NCBI RefSeq assembly: GCF_001405015.1
Contig: NZ_CYZX01000008.1
Coordinates: 86,312 to 150,311, forward strand
Reading direction: 5' to 3'
Source: Clostridium disporicum
GTDB lineage: Bacteria; Bacillota; Clostridia; Clostridiales; Clostridiaceae
DNA: 64,000 nt
How positions within the stretch are numbered: position 1 is the stretch's first letter; the number at the start of each line of letters is the position of its first letter. The notes under the pieces were generated by a model that had not been told where the DNA came from, did no database searches, and worked only from the letters and a program-made list of their open reading frames with translations. Below are positions 40,428 through 48,816 of this stretch, piece by piece. The translations under genes were made by a program, and so were the position numbers.

Positions 40428-42122
40428 TTAATTCTTCACTTTTAATTTTCTAAATCTATTATATGATGCCATTATTTCTTGTTTTCTTGGCATAGCAAAG
40501 CTTCCGTATCCACCTTTTATCTTATCTATATCTATTAGATTGTTATCTAAAACCTCATAAGCTTTATCTACAGCTTCTTTTAGGTTTAAGCCTTTATTCA
40601 TTAAATTAATTTCTACGTACTTCATAAATGCACCAATGGTATTTAGTTGCTCTGAATCTACTATTTGCTCTACAGCTCTTAAATCTATATTTTCTTTATT
40701 TATAGAAATTCCATCTACTCCTAAAGACTTAGTTTTTACTCCTTTTGGTCCAAACTCTATTGTTCCTTTTTGTAAAATTCTCTTAGTATTTATAGTAACA
40801 TCAATTTCCTTATTATGATCTACTATTCCTCTGCTTAATGATTTTGCTCTTTCTGTAACTTCAAAAGGCTCATAATTATCCATTTGAATTACTAAATCAG
40901 CTATATCAAAAAAGTCTCCACAACTTCCCGCTACAAGTATCGTTGAAATTCCTAATTTATTATAAAGACTTTTAGCTACATCTATATAAGGTGTTATTGG
41001 TTCCTTTTCCTTTGCCACTAATTGTTGCATTATACTATCTCTAATCATAAAGTTTGTTGCAGAAGTATCTTCATCTATTAGTAATGTATTAGCCCCTGCT
41101 TCAATTCCTTCAACAATATTAGCAGCCTGCGAAGTACTTCCACTAGCATTTTCAGTATCAAAGCTAGTTGTATTCTTTCCATTAGGAAGATTGTTTATAA
41201 AAAGACTTATATCTGTCTTACTTATAGCTCTTCCATCTTCTGCTCTTACCTTTAAAGCTGTATCTTCTGTAATTACAAATTCTCTTCCATCACCTTCTAT
41301 ATGGTTATATACTCCTAATTCTAAAGCTCTTAGTAATGTAGATTTACCATGATATCCACCACCTACGATAAGTGTTATTCCTTTAGGTATTCCCATTCCT
41401 CTTATAACTCCCTTATTAGGCGTATTAAATTCCACTTCAAGCTCTTTAGGTGATATAAATCTTTTTCCATCTCTTAATGGTCTTGATGATACTCCACTTT
41501 CTCTAGGAAGTATTGAATTATTAGCTACAAATGCTACTAATCCTCTATTATTAAGATTTTCTCTAATATATGTTTGGTCTTCAACAAGTTTTACTCTATT
41601 TATTAACGCTTTATAATCTATATTATTGTATATAAGTGTATTCTCTACTAAAGTAGGTACTACATTAAATAATATTTTTTCCAACTCTTTAGCTAATACA
41701 CTTCTTCCTTTTGCAGGGAATCCAACATAAAATCTAACTTCTATTTTACCTTTATCAAATATAACTGAAGTCCTGTCCAAGATTTCTTGAGGACATCTAC
41801 TAATTTCAATTAATCCACTTTTTCCTGAACCAAATATCTTTTCACCATATTTTCGTATATTTTTACTAAATAATCTAGTTAGAAAATCGCATACTGCTAT
41901 ATTTTTGTATTTTAAATCTAATAAGCTACTAGGAAATTTAGCTACATTATTATCTACTATTATTCTTACTCTTGAAGGTGATGCAAAAGGATCACCTTGA
42001 ACATGATCTATACTCAAAATAAAGTTTCCAAAATCATATTGTCCTTCTAAATCTTTATATGATTTATATCCTCTGCCATCTATTCTCTGTAATTCTCTTT
42101 TTAAATCATTTTGATTTTTCAT
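40428..42122 (-). CDS. ABC-ATPase domain protein (PF09818 type)
   Basis: 564-residue soluble P-loop ATPase of the predicted ABC-class ATPase family (COG3044). The N-terminal domain begins with SYKDLEGQYDFGNFILSIDH. The P-loop TLIVGGGYHGKSTLLRALEL lies near residue 255, and the Walker B-like segment GANTLLIDEDTSATNFMIRD near 345. Cellular role unknown; relatives bind RNA or nucleic acids (MRB1590 in trypanosomes). The preceding DUF1836 gene ends one base before it, so the pair is co-translated. Confidence 0.85.
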   Translation of the reverse strand: MKNQNDLKRELQRIDGRGYKSYKDLEGQYDFGNFILSIDHVQGDPFASPSRVRIIVDNNVAKFPSSLLDLKYKNIAVCDFLTRLFSKNIRKYGEKIFGSGKSGLIEISRCPQEILDRTSVIFDKGKIEVRFYVGFPAKGRSVLAKELEKILFNVVPTLVENTLIYNNIDYKALINRVKLVEDQTYIRENLNNRGLVAFVANNSILPRESGVSSRPLRDGKRFISPKELEVEFNTPNKGVIRGMGIPKGITLIVGGGYHGKSTLLRALELGVYNHIEGDGREFVITEDTALKVRAEDGRAISKTDISLFINNLPNGKNTTSFDTENASGSTSQAANIVEGIEAGANTLLIDEDTSATNFMIRDSIMQQLVAKEKEPITPYIDVAKSLYNKLGISTILVAGSCGDFFDIADLVIQMDNYEPFEVTERAKSLSRGIVDHNKEIDVTINTKRILQKGTIEFGPKGVKTKSLGVDGISINKENIDLRAVEQIVDSEQLNTIGAFMKYVEINLMNKGLNLKEAVDKAYEVLDNNLIDIDKIKGGYGSFAMPRKQEIMASYNRFRKLKVKN

Positions 42123-42123
42123 G

Positions 42124-42705
42124 CTACTCCCCTTTTACTTCTGAAAAAAATTCATCTATTAATTTTTCACTAGCTCTTCTATACATATTGCTCATATTTA
42201 CAAATGAACAAAGAAGTAAGAATTTCTTTTCAAAATCACCCTGTAAATCAGATTTGCTTTCTATTAATGCTTCTATCTCTCTTTCTTTATCAGCAACGCC
42301 CTTTTTAAATTCTAATACATCATTTTCTGATTCATCTAGAAATGAGCCATATAATTCTCTTAAAGGATAAGATTCATCTTCTGAGAAACTATCAATTATT
42401 TTATTTAAGCTTAGCTTTATATCATTAATAGATAAAGCCCCTTTCAAATTGTATATTAATGACATAAGTATTATATGTTCTTTTGTATACTTTTTATTTT
42501 TGATAGGTAATAAAAGCTTTCCCTTAGCATAATTATTTATCATCGTCTTAGTTAGAATCTTATCATCTTCAGTTCTTTTTAATGATGATAATTTTCCTTC
42601 AAAAAGTTGAATAACTTGATCCATATATAAATCAATTTCAGGGATATCATCCATAGCTATTCCATTTATAAAATCCATATCATTTATTAATTCATTTATA
42701 TCCAT
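42124..42705 (-). CDS. DUF1836-domain protein
   Basis: 193 aa. Segments ILTKTMINNYAKGKLL and KKYTKEHIILMSLIYNLKG are typical of the DUF1836 family, which has a MerR/HTH-like N-terminal part and is presumed to be a DNA-binding regulator in Firmicutes. The C-terminal half is charged and helical. ATG after AGGAGGAAG. Directly upstream of and coupled to the ABC-class ATPase gene. Confidence 0.75.
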   Translation of the reverse strand: MDINELINDMDFINGIAMDDIPEIDLYMDQVIQLFEGKLSSLKRTEDDKILTKTMINNYAKGKLLLPIKNKKYTKEHIILMSLIYNLKGALSINDIKLSLNKIIDSFSEDESYPLRELYGSFLDESENDVLEFKKGVADKEREIEALIESKSDLQGDFEKKFLLLCSFVNMSNMYRRASEKLIDEFFSEVKGE

Positions 42706-42919
42706 ACTTCCTCCTAGTAGTTTTTCAAACTACATATAATAGTTCATTATATTTTAATAATAATAGTATTTCAAAGATATTTCAAGAAAAAGCCAAATAT
42801 TCAATAATAAATAAGTAAATTCTGCTAAAATCAACTTTGACTGTAAGTACCATTTGGTCAATAATATAAATATAATATCACATAGTTTTAAAAACTATAT
42901 TGTATCGTGAGGTGTTTTT

Positions 42920-43567
42920 ATGTATAAAAAATTAAGAGAACCAATTAACTCTATTACTCATTTATCTGGTGCTGTATTTTCATTTATTGCTTTATTCGCA
43001 ATGTTAGCTAAAGCCTTTGTAACAAATGTTTCTAACATATCTATTGCATCCGTAACTATTTTCGGAATTAGCTTAATACTCTTATATACTGTATCAGGAA
43101 CTTATCACGGTATAATTTCTTCTGATAAAATAATTAACTTTTTACAAAAATTAGATCATTCAATGATTTTTATATTAATAGCTGGTTCTTATGCTCCATT
43201 CTGTTTGATTGCATTAGGTGGAACATTAGGAAGAAATATGTTTTTAGTTATGATTTCAATAGCAATTGCAGGAATAGTATTTAAGCTTTGTTGGTTTAGT
43301 GCTCCAAGATGGTTACAAACAGCTCTTTATATAGCAATGGGTTGGAGTGCAATATTTGTTATTAAACCACTATCTGCAGCTTTACCACCTATAAGTATCT
43401 TCTTATTAGTACTTGGCGGAGTATTTTATACAATTGGTGGCGTAATCTATGCTACTAAATCACAAAAATTTAAAATAGGTAACTTTGGATTTCACGAAAT
43501 ATTTCATGTATTTATATTATTAGGTAGTTTAACTCACTTTATTTGTGTATTTACGTACTTATTATAA
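42920..43567 (+). CDS. trhA: Hemolysin III family membrane protein (TrhA/YqfA-like)
   Basis: 215 aa, seven predicted transmembrane helices of the PAQR/hemolysin III type. It starts REPINSITHLSGAVFSF. Conserved metal-type residues: H in GTYHGIISS and KLDHSMIFILIAGSYAPF, and the C-terminal HEIFHVFILLGSLTHF. The family affects membrane energetics; true hemolytic activity is doubtful. ATG after GTGAGGTG. Upstream are TTGACT (42838) with AATAAT, and a palindrome ATAGTTTT-A-AAAACTAT in the 5' UTR. Confidence 0.9.
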   Translation: MYKKLREPINSITHLSGAVFSFIALFAMLAKAFVTNVSNISIASVTIFGISLILLYTVSGTYHGIISSDKIINFLQKLDHSMIFILIAGSYAPFCLIALGGTLGRNMFLVMISIAIAGIVFKLCWFSAPRWLQTALYIAMGWSAIFVIKPLSAALPPISIFLLVLGGVFYTIGGVIYATKSQKFKIGNFGFHEIFHVFILLGSLTHFICVFTYLL

Positions 43568-43596
43568 AAATAAACCGAAGTAAGGCAGGTAAAATT

Positions 43597-43833
43597 ATGA
43601 ATTTATCCTATTCACTTAGAGCTTATGAAGAAGGAATGGCTGATGGAATAAAAGAAGGCCATTTTTCCTTACTAATTAAATTACTAAAGAAAAAATTTAA
43701 ACACATACCTGAAAAATATATAGATTTATTAACTGATTTAGAAAATGATACAATTATCTCTATTGCATTAAGAATTTTTGAATTTGAAACTTTAGAAGAT
43801 TTAGATGTATTTCTTTTGGTTAATAAGAAATAG
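43597..43833 (+). CDS. Rpn/DUF4351-like C-terminal fragment
   Basis: 78 aa from the ATG at 43597, after AGGCAGG. The stretch RAYEEGMADGIKEGHFSLLI and then LLKKKFKHIPEKYIDLL followed by FETLEDLDVF resembles the C-terminal tail (E-G-x-x-x-G-x-x-E-G, then DUF4351) of Rpn/YhgA-like recombination-promoting nuclease proteins. The PD-(D/E)XK nuclease domain itself is absent. It is either a remnant or a stand-alone regulatory tail. It follows hemolysin III by 29 bp and shares its transcript. Confidence 0.5.
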   Translation: MNLSYSLRAYEEGMADGIKEGHFSLLIKLLKKKFKHIPEKYIDLLTDLENDTIISIALRIFEFETLEDLDVFLLVNKK

Positions 43834-43862
43834 TGGTTGTTTTATTCGACCACTATTTTTTA
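43829..43862 (+). terminator. Terminator after the hemolysin III / Rpn-fragment operon
   Basis: AATAGTGGT and ACCACTATT form a 9-bp stem overlapping the stop codon, followed by TTTTTATT. The 43863-44080 stretch is AT-rich with no recognised element. Confidence 0.85.
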
Positions 43863-44084
43863 TTATCTTCATCCTTTTATTCCATATATAACCTATAAAT
43901 TCATTTCATCCATAGCTCTTTTTTTATCGAAAATATATATTAATACACTAAAAGCTATTAAAACTCCTAATAATCTTTTTCTTCATTTTTTGTTAGGAAA
44001 ATTTTTACAAAGATATTTTTTGTAATTTTCTCACTAATTCACTTGACGAATAATGTATATTTATATGTAAAGTTAAAGACTTTA

Positions 44085-44093
44085 TGTTATAAT
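44085..44093 (+). promoter_or_regulatory. Extended -10 promoter of the second ABC-F gene
   Basis: TGT-TATAAT (44085-44093), 35 bp before the GTG start; no clear -35. Confidence 0.55.
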
Positions 44094-44128
44094 AGCTGAA
44101 GAATAATAAATGAAATGGGGTATGTTTA

Positions 44129-45718
44129 GTGATTAATGTAATAAACGTAAGTTTAAGATACGGATCTCGTAAACTATTTGAAGATGTAAATATCAAATTT
44201 ACTCCTGGTAACTGTTACGGTGTTATAGGTGCTAACGGTGCTGGAAAGAGTACATTTTTAAAGATATTATCTGGAGAGGTTGAACCAAATACTGGTGAAG
44301 TAATAATTGCTCCAAATACTAGAATGTCTGTTTTAAAACAAGACCATTACCAATATGATGAGTTTCAAGTATTAGAAACAGTTATAATGGGTAACAAAAG
44401 ATTATATGACATAATGAAAGAAAAAGATGCTTTATACGCTAAGCCAGATTTCTCTGATGAAGATGGAATAAAGGCTGCTGAACTTGAAGGTGAATTTGCT
44501 GAGCTTAACGGTTGGGAAGCTGAATCAGAAGCATCATCATTATTACAAGGATTAGGAATAGGAACTGATGCTCACTACAAAACGGTTTCTGAATTAACTG
44601 GTGGAGAAAAGGTTAAAGTATTACTTGCTCAAGCTTTATTTGGTAACCCTGGAATATTAATTCTAGATGAGCCTACTAACCACTTAGATATAAAATCAAT
44701 CAAGTGGCTTCAAGATTTCTTAGGTGATTTTGAAGGAACAGTTATAGTTGTATCGCATGATAGACACTTCTTAAACGAAGTATGTACTCATATGGCTGAC
44801 GTTGACTTTGGTAAGATTAAGTTATATGTTGGTAACTATGACTTCTGGTATGAATCAAGCCAATTAGCTACTCAAATGGCTAAAGACCAAAACAAGAAAA
44901 AAGAAGAAAAGATTAAAGAATTACAAGAGTTCATCGCTAGATTCAGTGCTAACGCTTCTAAATCTAAGCAAGCAACATCTCGTAAGAAGTTATTAGATAA
45001 GATTACATTAGATGATATCCAACCTTCAAGCAGAAGATATCCTTTCGTTGGATTTAAACCTGAAAGAGAAGTTGGTAACGACATATTAGTAGTTGAAGGA
45101 TTATCTAAAACTATTGATGGAGTTAAAGTTTTAGATAACGTAAGCTTCAGAGTAAATAAAGAAGATAAAATTGCTTTCATCGGTAACGAAATAGCAATAA
45201 CTACTTTATTTAAAATAATTAACGGAGAAATGGAACCTGATGCTGGTGCATATAAATGGGGAATAACTATTACAACTGCTTACTTCCCTAAAGATAACTC
45301 AGAATTCTTCAACGATTGTACTTTAAGCTTAGTTGATTGGTTAAGACAATTCTCTGAAGAAAAATCTGAAAGTTACATAAGAGGATTCTTAGGAAGAATG
45401 TTATTCTCTGGAGAAGAAGCTTTAAAAGAAGCTAACGTATTATCTGGAGGAGAAAAGGTTAGATGTATGCTTTCTAAAATGATGCTTTCTAACGCTAACG
45501 TATTAGTTTTAGATGGACCTACTAACCACCTTGACCTTGAATCTATTACAGCTGTAAATAATGGTTTAAAAGACTACAACAGTAACGTACTGTTTGCTTC
45601 TCACGACCACCAATTTGTGCAAACTGTAGCTAACAGAATAATTAAAATTGATGATAATGGATCAATCTTCGATAGATCTATGACTTACGACGAATTCTTA
45701 GAAAAATTCGGAGAATAA
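44129..45718 (+). CDS. ABC-F family ATPase, YkpA/YbiT-like, with degenerate second ATPase site
   Basis: 529 aa, soluble, tandem ABC domains with an inter-domain arm and no C-terminal coiled coil, fitting YkpA/YbiT. First site is intact: GANGAGKST (34-42), ELTGGEKVK, LILDEPTNHLD (E181). The second is not: the Walker A reads GNEIAITT (352-359) with Ile357 where the P-loop lysine belongs. Walker B ends LDGPTNHLD, with Gly463 in place of the catalytic Glu. The signature LSGGEKVR is kept. The C-terminal site may bind but should not hydrolyse ATP efficiently. GTG start after GGGG. Monocistronic. Confidence 0.9.
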   Translation: MINVINVSLRYGSRKLFEDVNIKFTPGNCYGVIGANGAGKSTFLKILSGEVEPNTGEVIIAPNTRMSVLKQDHYQYDEFQVLETVIMGNKRLYDIMKEKDALYAKPDFSDEDGIKAAELEGEFAELNGWEAESEASSLLQGLGIGTDAHYKTVSELTGGEKVKVLLAQALFGNPGILILDEPTNHLDIKSIKWLQDFLGDFEGTVIVVSHDRHFLNEVCTHMADVDFGKIKLYVGNYDFWYESSQLATQMAKDQNKKKEEKIKELQEFIARFSANASKSKQATSRKKLLDKITLDDIQPSSRRYPFVGFKPEREVGNDILVVEGLSKTIDGVKVLDNVSFRVNKEDKIAFIGNEIAITTLFKIINGEMEPDAGAYKWGITITTAYFPKDNSEFFNDCTLSLVDWLRQFSEEKSESYIRGFLGRMLFSGEEALKEANVLSGGEKVRCMLSKMMLSNANVLVLDGPTNHLDLESITAVNNGLKDYNSNVLFASHDHQFVQTVANRIIKIDDNGSIFDRSMTYDEFLEKFGE

Positions 45719-45720
45719 TT

Positions 45721-45747
45721 AAAAGTGGCCAAATGGTCACTTTTTTT
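45721..45747. terminator. Bidirectional terminator between ABC-F and 2H phosphoesterase genes
   Basis: AAAAGTGGCC and GGTCACTTTT form a stem with one wobble pair around AAAT, with T-runs on the plus side. Confidence 0.88.
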
Positions 45748-46279
45748 ATTTAAGTTTATACTCTTTATAAAGCTCCCAAGTATGATTGCTCCACTTATAG
45801 ATACATATGTTATCAAAATAGCTTTCAAAATAACAAGGTCTCAATTGAACATAATCCCATAGTTCAGTAAATTTTCTTCTTACATTTTTTGATGACACAG
45901 TTACATGAAATACTTTATTTTTTCCATCTTTTTTATCAAAATTAATGTAAGGTATCCTCTCTAATTCATCTATTAATCTATCATGAACCTCTTTACCCTC
46001 CTTAGACATGTTAAGCTTCATATAAACAACCCTATCATCAAAATGATCATATTCATCTATTATTAACGGAGATTTTTTTTCATGACTACAGAAATTTTCT
46101 AAAGTTTTTTCTAACAATTCAATACTACCTTCATGCTTAAAAGGTGCTTTTATAGTAAAATGTGCCGGAAGTTTAGAAGATTTAAGTCCTAAATCATTAA
46201 AGACATCTTTTCTAAGATTATTATTAAATTCTCCTGCTTCACCTTTTATTATAGCTACTATAACATATGTCTCACTCAT
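45746..46279 (-). CDS. 2'-5' RNA ligase-like 2H phosphoesterase
   Basis: 177 aa with the two HxT motifs that define the 2H superfamily: H40-F-T42 (PAHFTIKAPF) and H125-V-T127 (VFHVTVSSK). Such enzymes cut or join 2',3'-cyclic phosphate or 2'-5' bonds in RNA or nucleotides; the substrate here is unknown. No signal peptide. ATG after GGAGAAAGT. Monocistronic. Confidence 0.85.
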   Translation of the reverse strand: MSETYVIVAIIKGEAGEFNNNLRKDVFNDLGLKSSKLPAHFTIKAPFKHEGSIELLEKTLENFCSHEKKSPLIIDEYDHFDDRVVYMKLNMSKEGKEVHDRLIDELERIPYINFDKKDGKNKVFHVTVSSKNVRRKFTELWDYVQLRPCYFESYFDNICIYKWSNHTWELYKEYKLK

Positions 46280-46368
46280 AATACTTTCTCCTTCACTAAT
46301 ATTTTTAATAATTATATTTATATAATTTCCTTATTGTAATAATATAAAACTTTATTTAGCATAATAAA

Positions 46369-46395
46369 AAAAGCGACCCAAAGGCCACTTTTTTT
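46369..46395 (-). terminator. Terminator after the DUF1622 gene
   Basis: Minus-strand AAGTGGCC-TTTG-GGTCGCTT stem with wobble pairs, then TTTTT. The remaining 46396-46481 is AT-rich without further signal. Confidence 0.75.
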
Positions 46396-46481
46396 ATTAA
46401 CACTTAAAAATTAGCTAAATAAATTTATAAGAGATTTCTCTTTCATTTACTGCTAATTTTTACTATTAATTTTTAATTAAA

Positions 46482-46832
46482 TTAAGCTGCTTCTTCTACT
46501 TTGTGTTCTTGATGGCTTTTTTCAGCTGAAACTTCCCAATGGATTACGAAAGCAAGCACTGCTCTTAACACTATAATAGCACCTAATATCCATATTTCTT
46601 CCATTTTAGTTACTAAAACAGTTTTTAGTATCTCTGCACCCATCTTAAATTCTAGAGCTAAAGATAAAGCTTGTCCTAAATCTATTTTTATGTTGTAATG
46701 ACCTTTTCCTATTAAATTCATTACGTATTCTCCAAAAGCCTTTACCCCAGCTACTAAGATAATAACTACACCTATTAGCTCTAATAAGCTAATAACTACT
46801 GGGATAACGCTTTCTAATAAATGATGTAACAT
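46482..46832 (-). CDS. DUF1622-family membrane protein
   Basis: 116 aa, three predicted transmembrane helices (about 10-32, 50-72, 78-98). The pattern LLELIGVVIILVAGVKAFGE and ALSLALEFKMGAEILKTVLV is characteristic of DUF1622, small integral membrane proteins without known function. A His/Glu-rich tail follows. ATG after a poly-G ribosome site (GGGGGGG). Monocistronic. Confidence 0.8.
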   Translation of the reverse strand: MLHHLLESVIPVVISLLELIGVVIILVAGVKAFGEYVMNLIGKGHYNIKIDLGQALSLALEFKMGAEILKTVLVTKMEEIWILGAIIVLRAVLAFVIHWEVSAEKSHQEHKVEEAA

Positions 46833-46909
46833 AAAAAAATTCCCCCCCCTATATTATGTAAAATTCCTTTACTATTATAATCAATATATATCATTAAATC
46901 TATATAAAG

Positions 46910-46933
46910 TTAACATAAATATGTTAATATAAT
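46910..46933 (+). promoter_or_regulatory. psd promoter with internal dyad operator
   Basis: TTAACAT-AAAT-ATGTTAA (46910-46927) is a perfect 7-4-7 inverted repeat that abuts the -10 TATAAT (46928-46933). A protein bound there would block the psd-rpiR promoter; the RpiR-type regulator encoded in the same operon is an obvious candidate. Confidence 0.5.
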
Positions 46934-46976
46934 AATAAACTTACAAGATTAAAATTTTTTTCTAGGAGAAATTATT

Positions 46977-47867
46977 ATGATAAAAATTTATAATAGAAAT
47001 ACTCAAAAGTACGATGTTGAAAATGTTGCAGGAGGAAATTATATAAAATGGTGTTATGAATCTCCTGTAGGAAAAAGCTTAACAGAACTATTAATAAAGA
47101 AAAAACTCTTTTCTAAGATTTATGGAAATTACTGTGATACTAATTTTAGCAAAAAGAAGGTTTCAAGCTTTATTAAAAATTTTGATATAGATATGTCCGT
47201 ATGTAAAAATAATATAGATGATTTCAAGAACTTTAATGATTTCTTTATTAGAGAATTAAAGGAAGATGCTCGCCCTATAGATAAAGATAAAAGTAAACTT
47301 ATCTCTCCTGGTGATGGACGTCTAATTGCCTATACTGATATATCTATAAATGATTTAGTTCAAGTAAAAAATATAACTTATAGTTTATCAGAACTTATTC
47401 AAGATGATAGTATTGCTAAAGAATACGAAGGTGGAGTTTGCTTAATACTAAGGTTATGTCCTACCGATTATCACAGATTTCATTTTATAGATTGGGGTAC
47501 TTGTGAAAAAACACACTTTATTCCAGGTAATTATTATTCAGTTAATCCAACTGCATTAGAAAGAGTTTCTAAGCTTTACTGTCAAAACAAGCGTGAATGG
47601 TGTGTATTTCATTCTGAAAATTTTGGTGACATTATTCATGTAGAAGTTGGTGCAACTTGTGTTGGGTCAATAATTCAAACTTATAAAGAAAATACTCATA
47701 TTTCAAAAGGTGAAGAAAAAGGCTATTTTAAGTTTGGAGGCTCAACCACTATACTTTTATTTAAACCTAATACTATAATAGTAGATGAAGATATTCTTAC
47801 TCAATCATCTTTAGGATTTGAAACAAAAGTAAATATGGGTGAAACTATAGGAAAAAAGTTTAAATAA
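46977..47867 (+). CDS. psd: Phosphatidylserine decarboxylase precursor
   Basis: 296 aa. Membrane-associated pyruvoyl enzyme that makes phosphatidylethanolamine from phosphatidylserine. The self-cleavage motif is KFGGSTTILLF: cutting between G255 and S256 yields beta and alpha chains and the pyruvoyl group. Helper residues D113 (SPGDGR) and H166/H169 (DYHRFHF) are present. ATG after AGGAGAAAT. The RpiR-type gene follows 30 bp downstream. No pssA gene is in the window. Confidence 0.94.
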   Translation: MIKIYNRNTQKYDVENVAGGNYIKWCYESPVGKSLTELLIKKKLFSKIYGNYCDTNFSKKKVSSFIKNFDIDMSVCKNNIDDFKNFNDFFIRELKEDARPIDKDKSKLISPGDGRLIAYTDISINDLVQVKNITYSLSELIQDDSIAKEYEGGVCLILRLCPTDYHRFHFIDWGTCEKTHFIPGNYYSVNPTALERVSKLYCQNKREWCVFHSENFGDIIHVEVGATCVGSIIQTYKENTHISKGEEKGYFKFGGSTTILLFKPNTIIVDEDILTQSSLGFETKVNMGETIGKKFK

Positions 47868-47897
47868 TTTTTTGGTATTTAGAATGGAGGCTTATAT

Positions 47898-48704
47898 ATG
47901 GGGGATTTAATTTATAGATTACTTTTATTTTTAAATGATAGTCGTGAAGAAACATTAAACTATACCATAGCATTAACTATGATTCGCAATATTAGGGATA
48001 TACCTAATATGACTATAAATAAACTAGCTGATATGTGTTATACATCACCAGCTGCTATCAGTCGTTTTTGTCGCAAACTAGGTTATTCTAGTCTGTCAGA
48101 ATTTAAAAAAGCTTTATCTATTTCAATTAATACTAATTTTGATAATAGTTTTTCTAAGCCAAGAGGATTTAAAACTAAGAGAAATAGAGAAGAAATTCTA
48201 GAATTAATGCATGATGAAATTTGTAATGAACTTACACTTACTAAAAACTCCTTAGATTTAAAACTTATAGACAGAGTTATTGATTTAATTTATAGAAGTG
48301 ACCACATTTGTATATTTGGTACTTTATTTTCTCAATTAATGTGTCAACAATTACAAACTAATTTCGCAAGAGTAGGAAAACTAATAAATATAGCTACTGA
48401 TATCCAAGCTCAAGAAAAGCTTGCAAGCTCATTAACTCCTAATTCTTTAGCTATACTTATTTCTCCAACTGGTAGATTCATAGCTTACCATGAACGTGTA
48501 TGGAACAACCTTTTGGCTACTGATTGCAAAATTGTTACTATAACAGAAAATAGAGAAAATAAATATAAAGAAGGTTCTGATTACATAATTTATCTAGCCC
48601 AATCAGAGTACAATAATCAATACTTGCCAGAAAACCAACATGCTCTTATGATGCTAGTTGAATATCTATTTATAAGATACGCAGATTTATATAGCCACTA
48701 CTAA
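47898..48704 (+). CDS. MurR/RpiR-family transcriptional regulator
   Basis: 268 aa. The N-terminal RpiR helix-turn-helix (about 20-80: MTINKLADMCYTSPAAISRF) is followed by a SIS sugar-phosphate-binding domain (~120-255: HICIFGTLFSQLMCQQLQTN, ILISPTGRFIAYHE). Such proteins sense phosphosugars. The convergent neighbour is a GH4 6-phospho-glycosidase, a plausible target. ATG after ATGGAGGC. Likely in an operon with psd, an unusual pairing. Confidence 0.88.
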   Translation: MGDLIYRLLLFLNDSREETLNYTIALTMIRNIRDIPNMTINKLADMCYTSPAAISRFCRKLGYSSLSEFKKALSISINTNFDNSFSKPRGFKTKRNREEILELMHDEICNELTLTKNSLDLKLIDRVIDLIYRSDHICIFGTLFSQLMCQQLQTNFARVGKLINIATDIQAQEKLASSLTPNSLAILISPTGRFIAYHERVWNNLLATDCKIVTITENRENKYKEGSDYIIYLAQSEYNNQYLPENQHALMMLVEYLFIRYADLYSHY

Positions 48705-48762
48705 TGGCATTTAAAAGTTATACTATTAATTATAAATAATTGATAACTTTAATTTCATAAAA

Positions 48763-48790
48763 AATAAAGCCAGCATATGCTGGCTTTATT
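48763..48790. terminator. Bidirectional terminator between rpiR and GH4 genes
   Basis: AATAAAGCCAGCA followed by its exact complement TGCTGGCTTTATT makes a perfect palindrome with T on both sides. Confidence 0.88.
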
Positions 48791-48816
48791 CATTAACTTT
48801 CACTTTTAATTTTTAA

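Noticed and set aside
42882..42898. Palindrome ATAGTTTT-A-AAAACTAT in the hemolysin III 5' UTR as a riboswitch
   Set aside because: It is a single short AT hairpin without conserved riboswitch features, so it is noted only in the gene entry.
46430..46480. Recurring TTAATTTTTAATTA-like tracts near several gene ends (also near 19265, 40415 and 48800)
   Set aside because: They look related by eye but are short, AT-only and imperfect. At this base composition chance similarity is likely.
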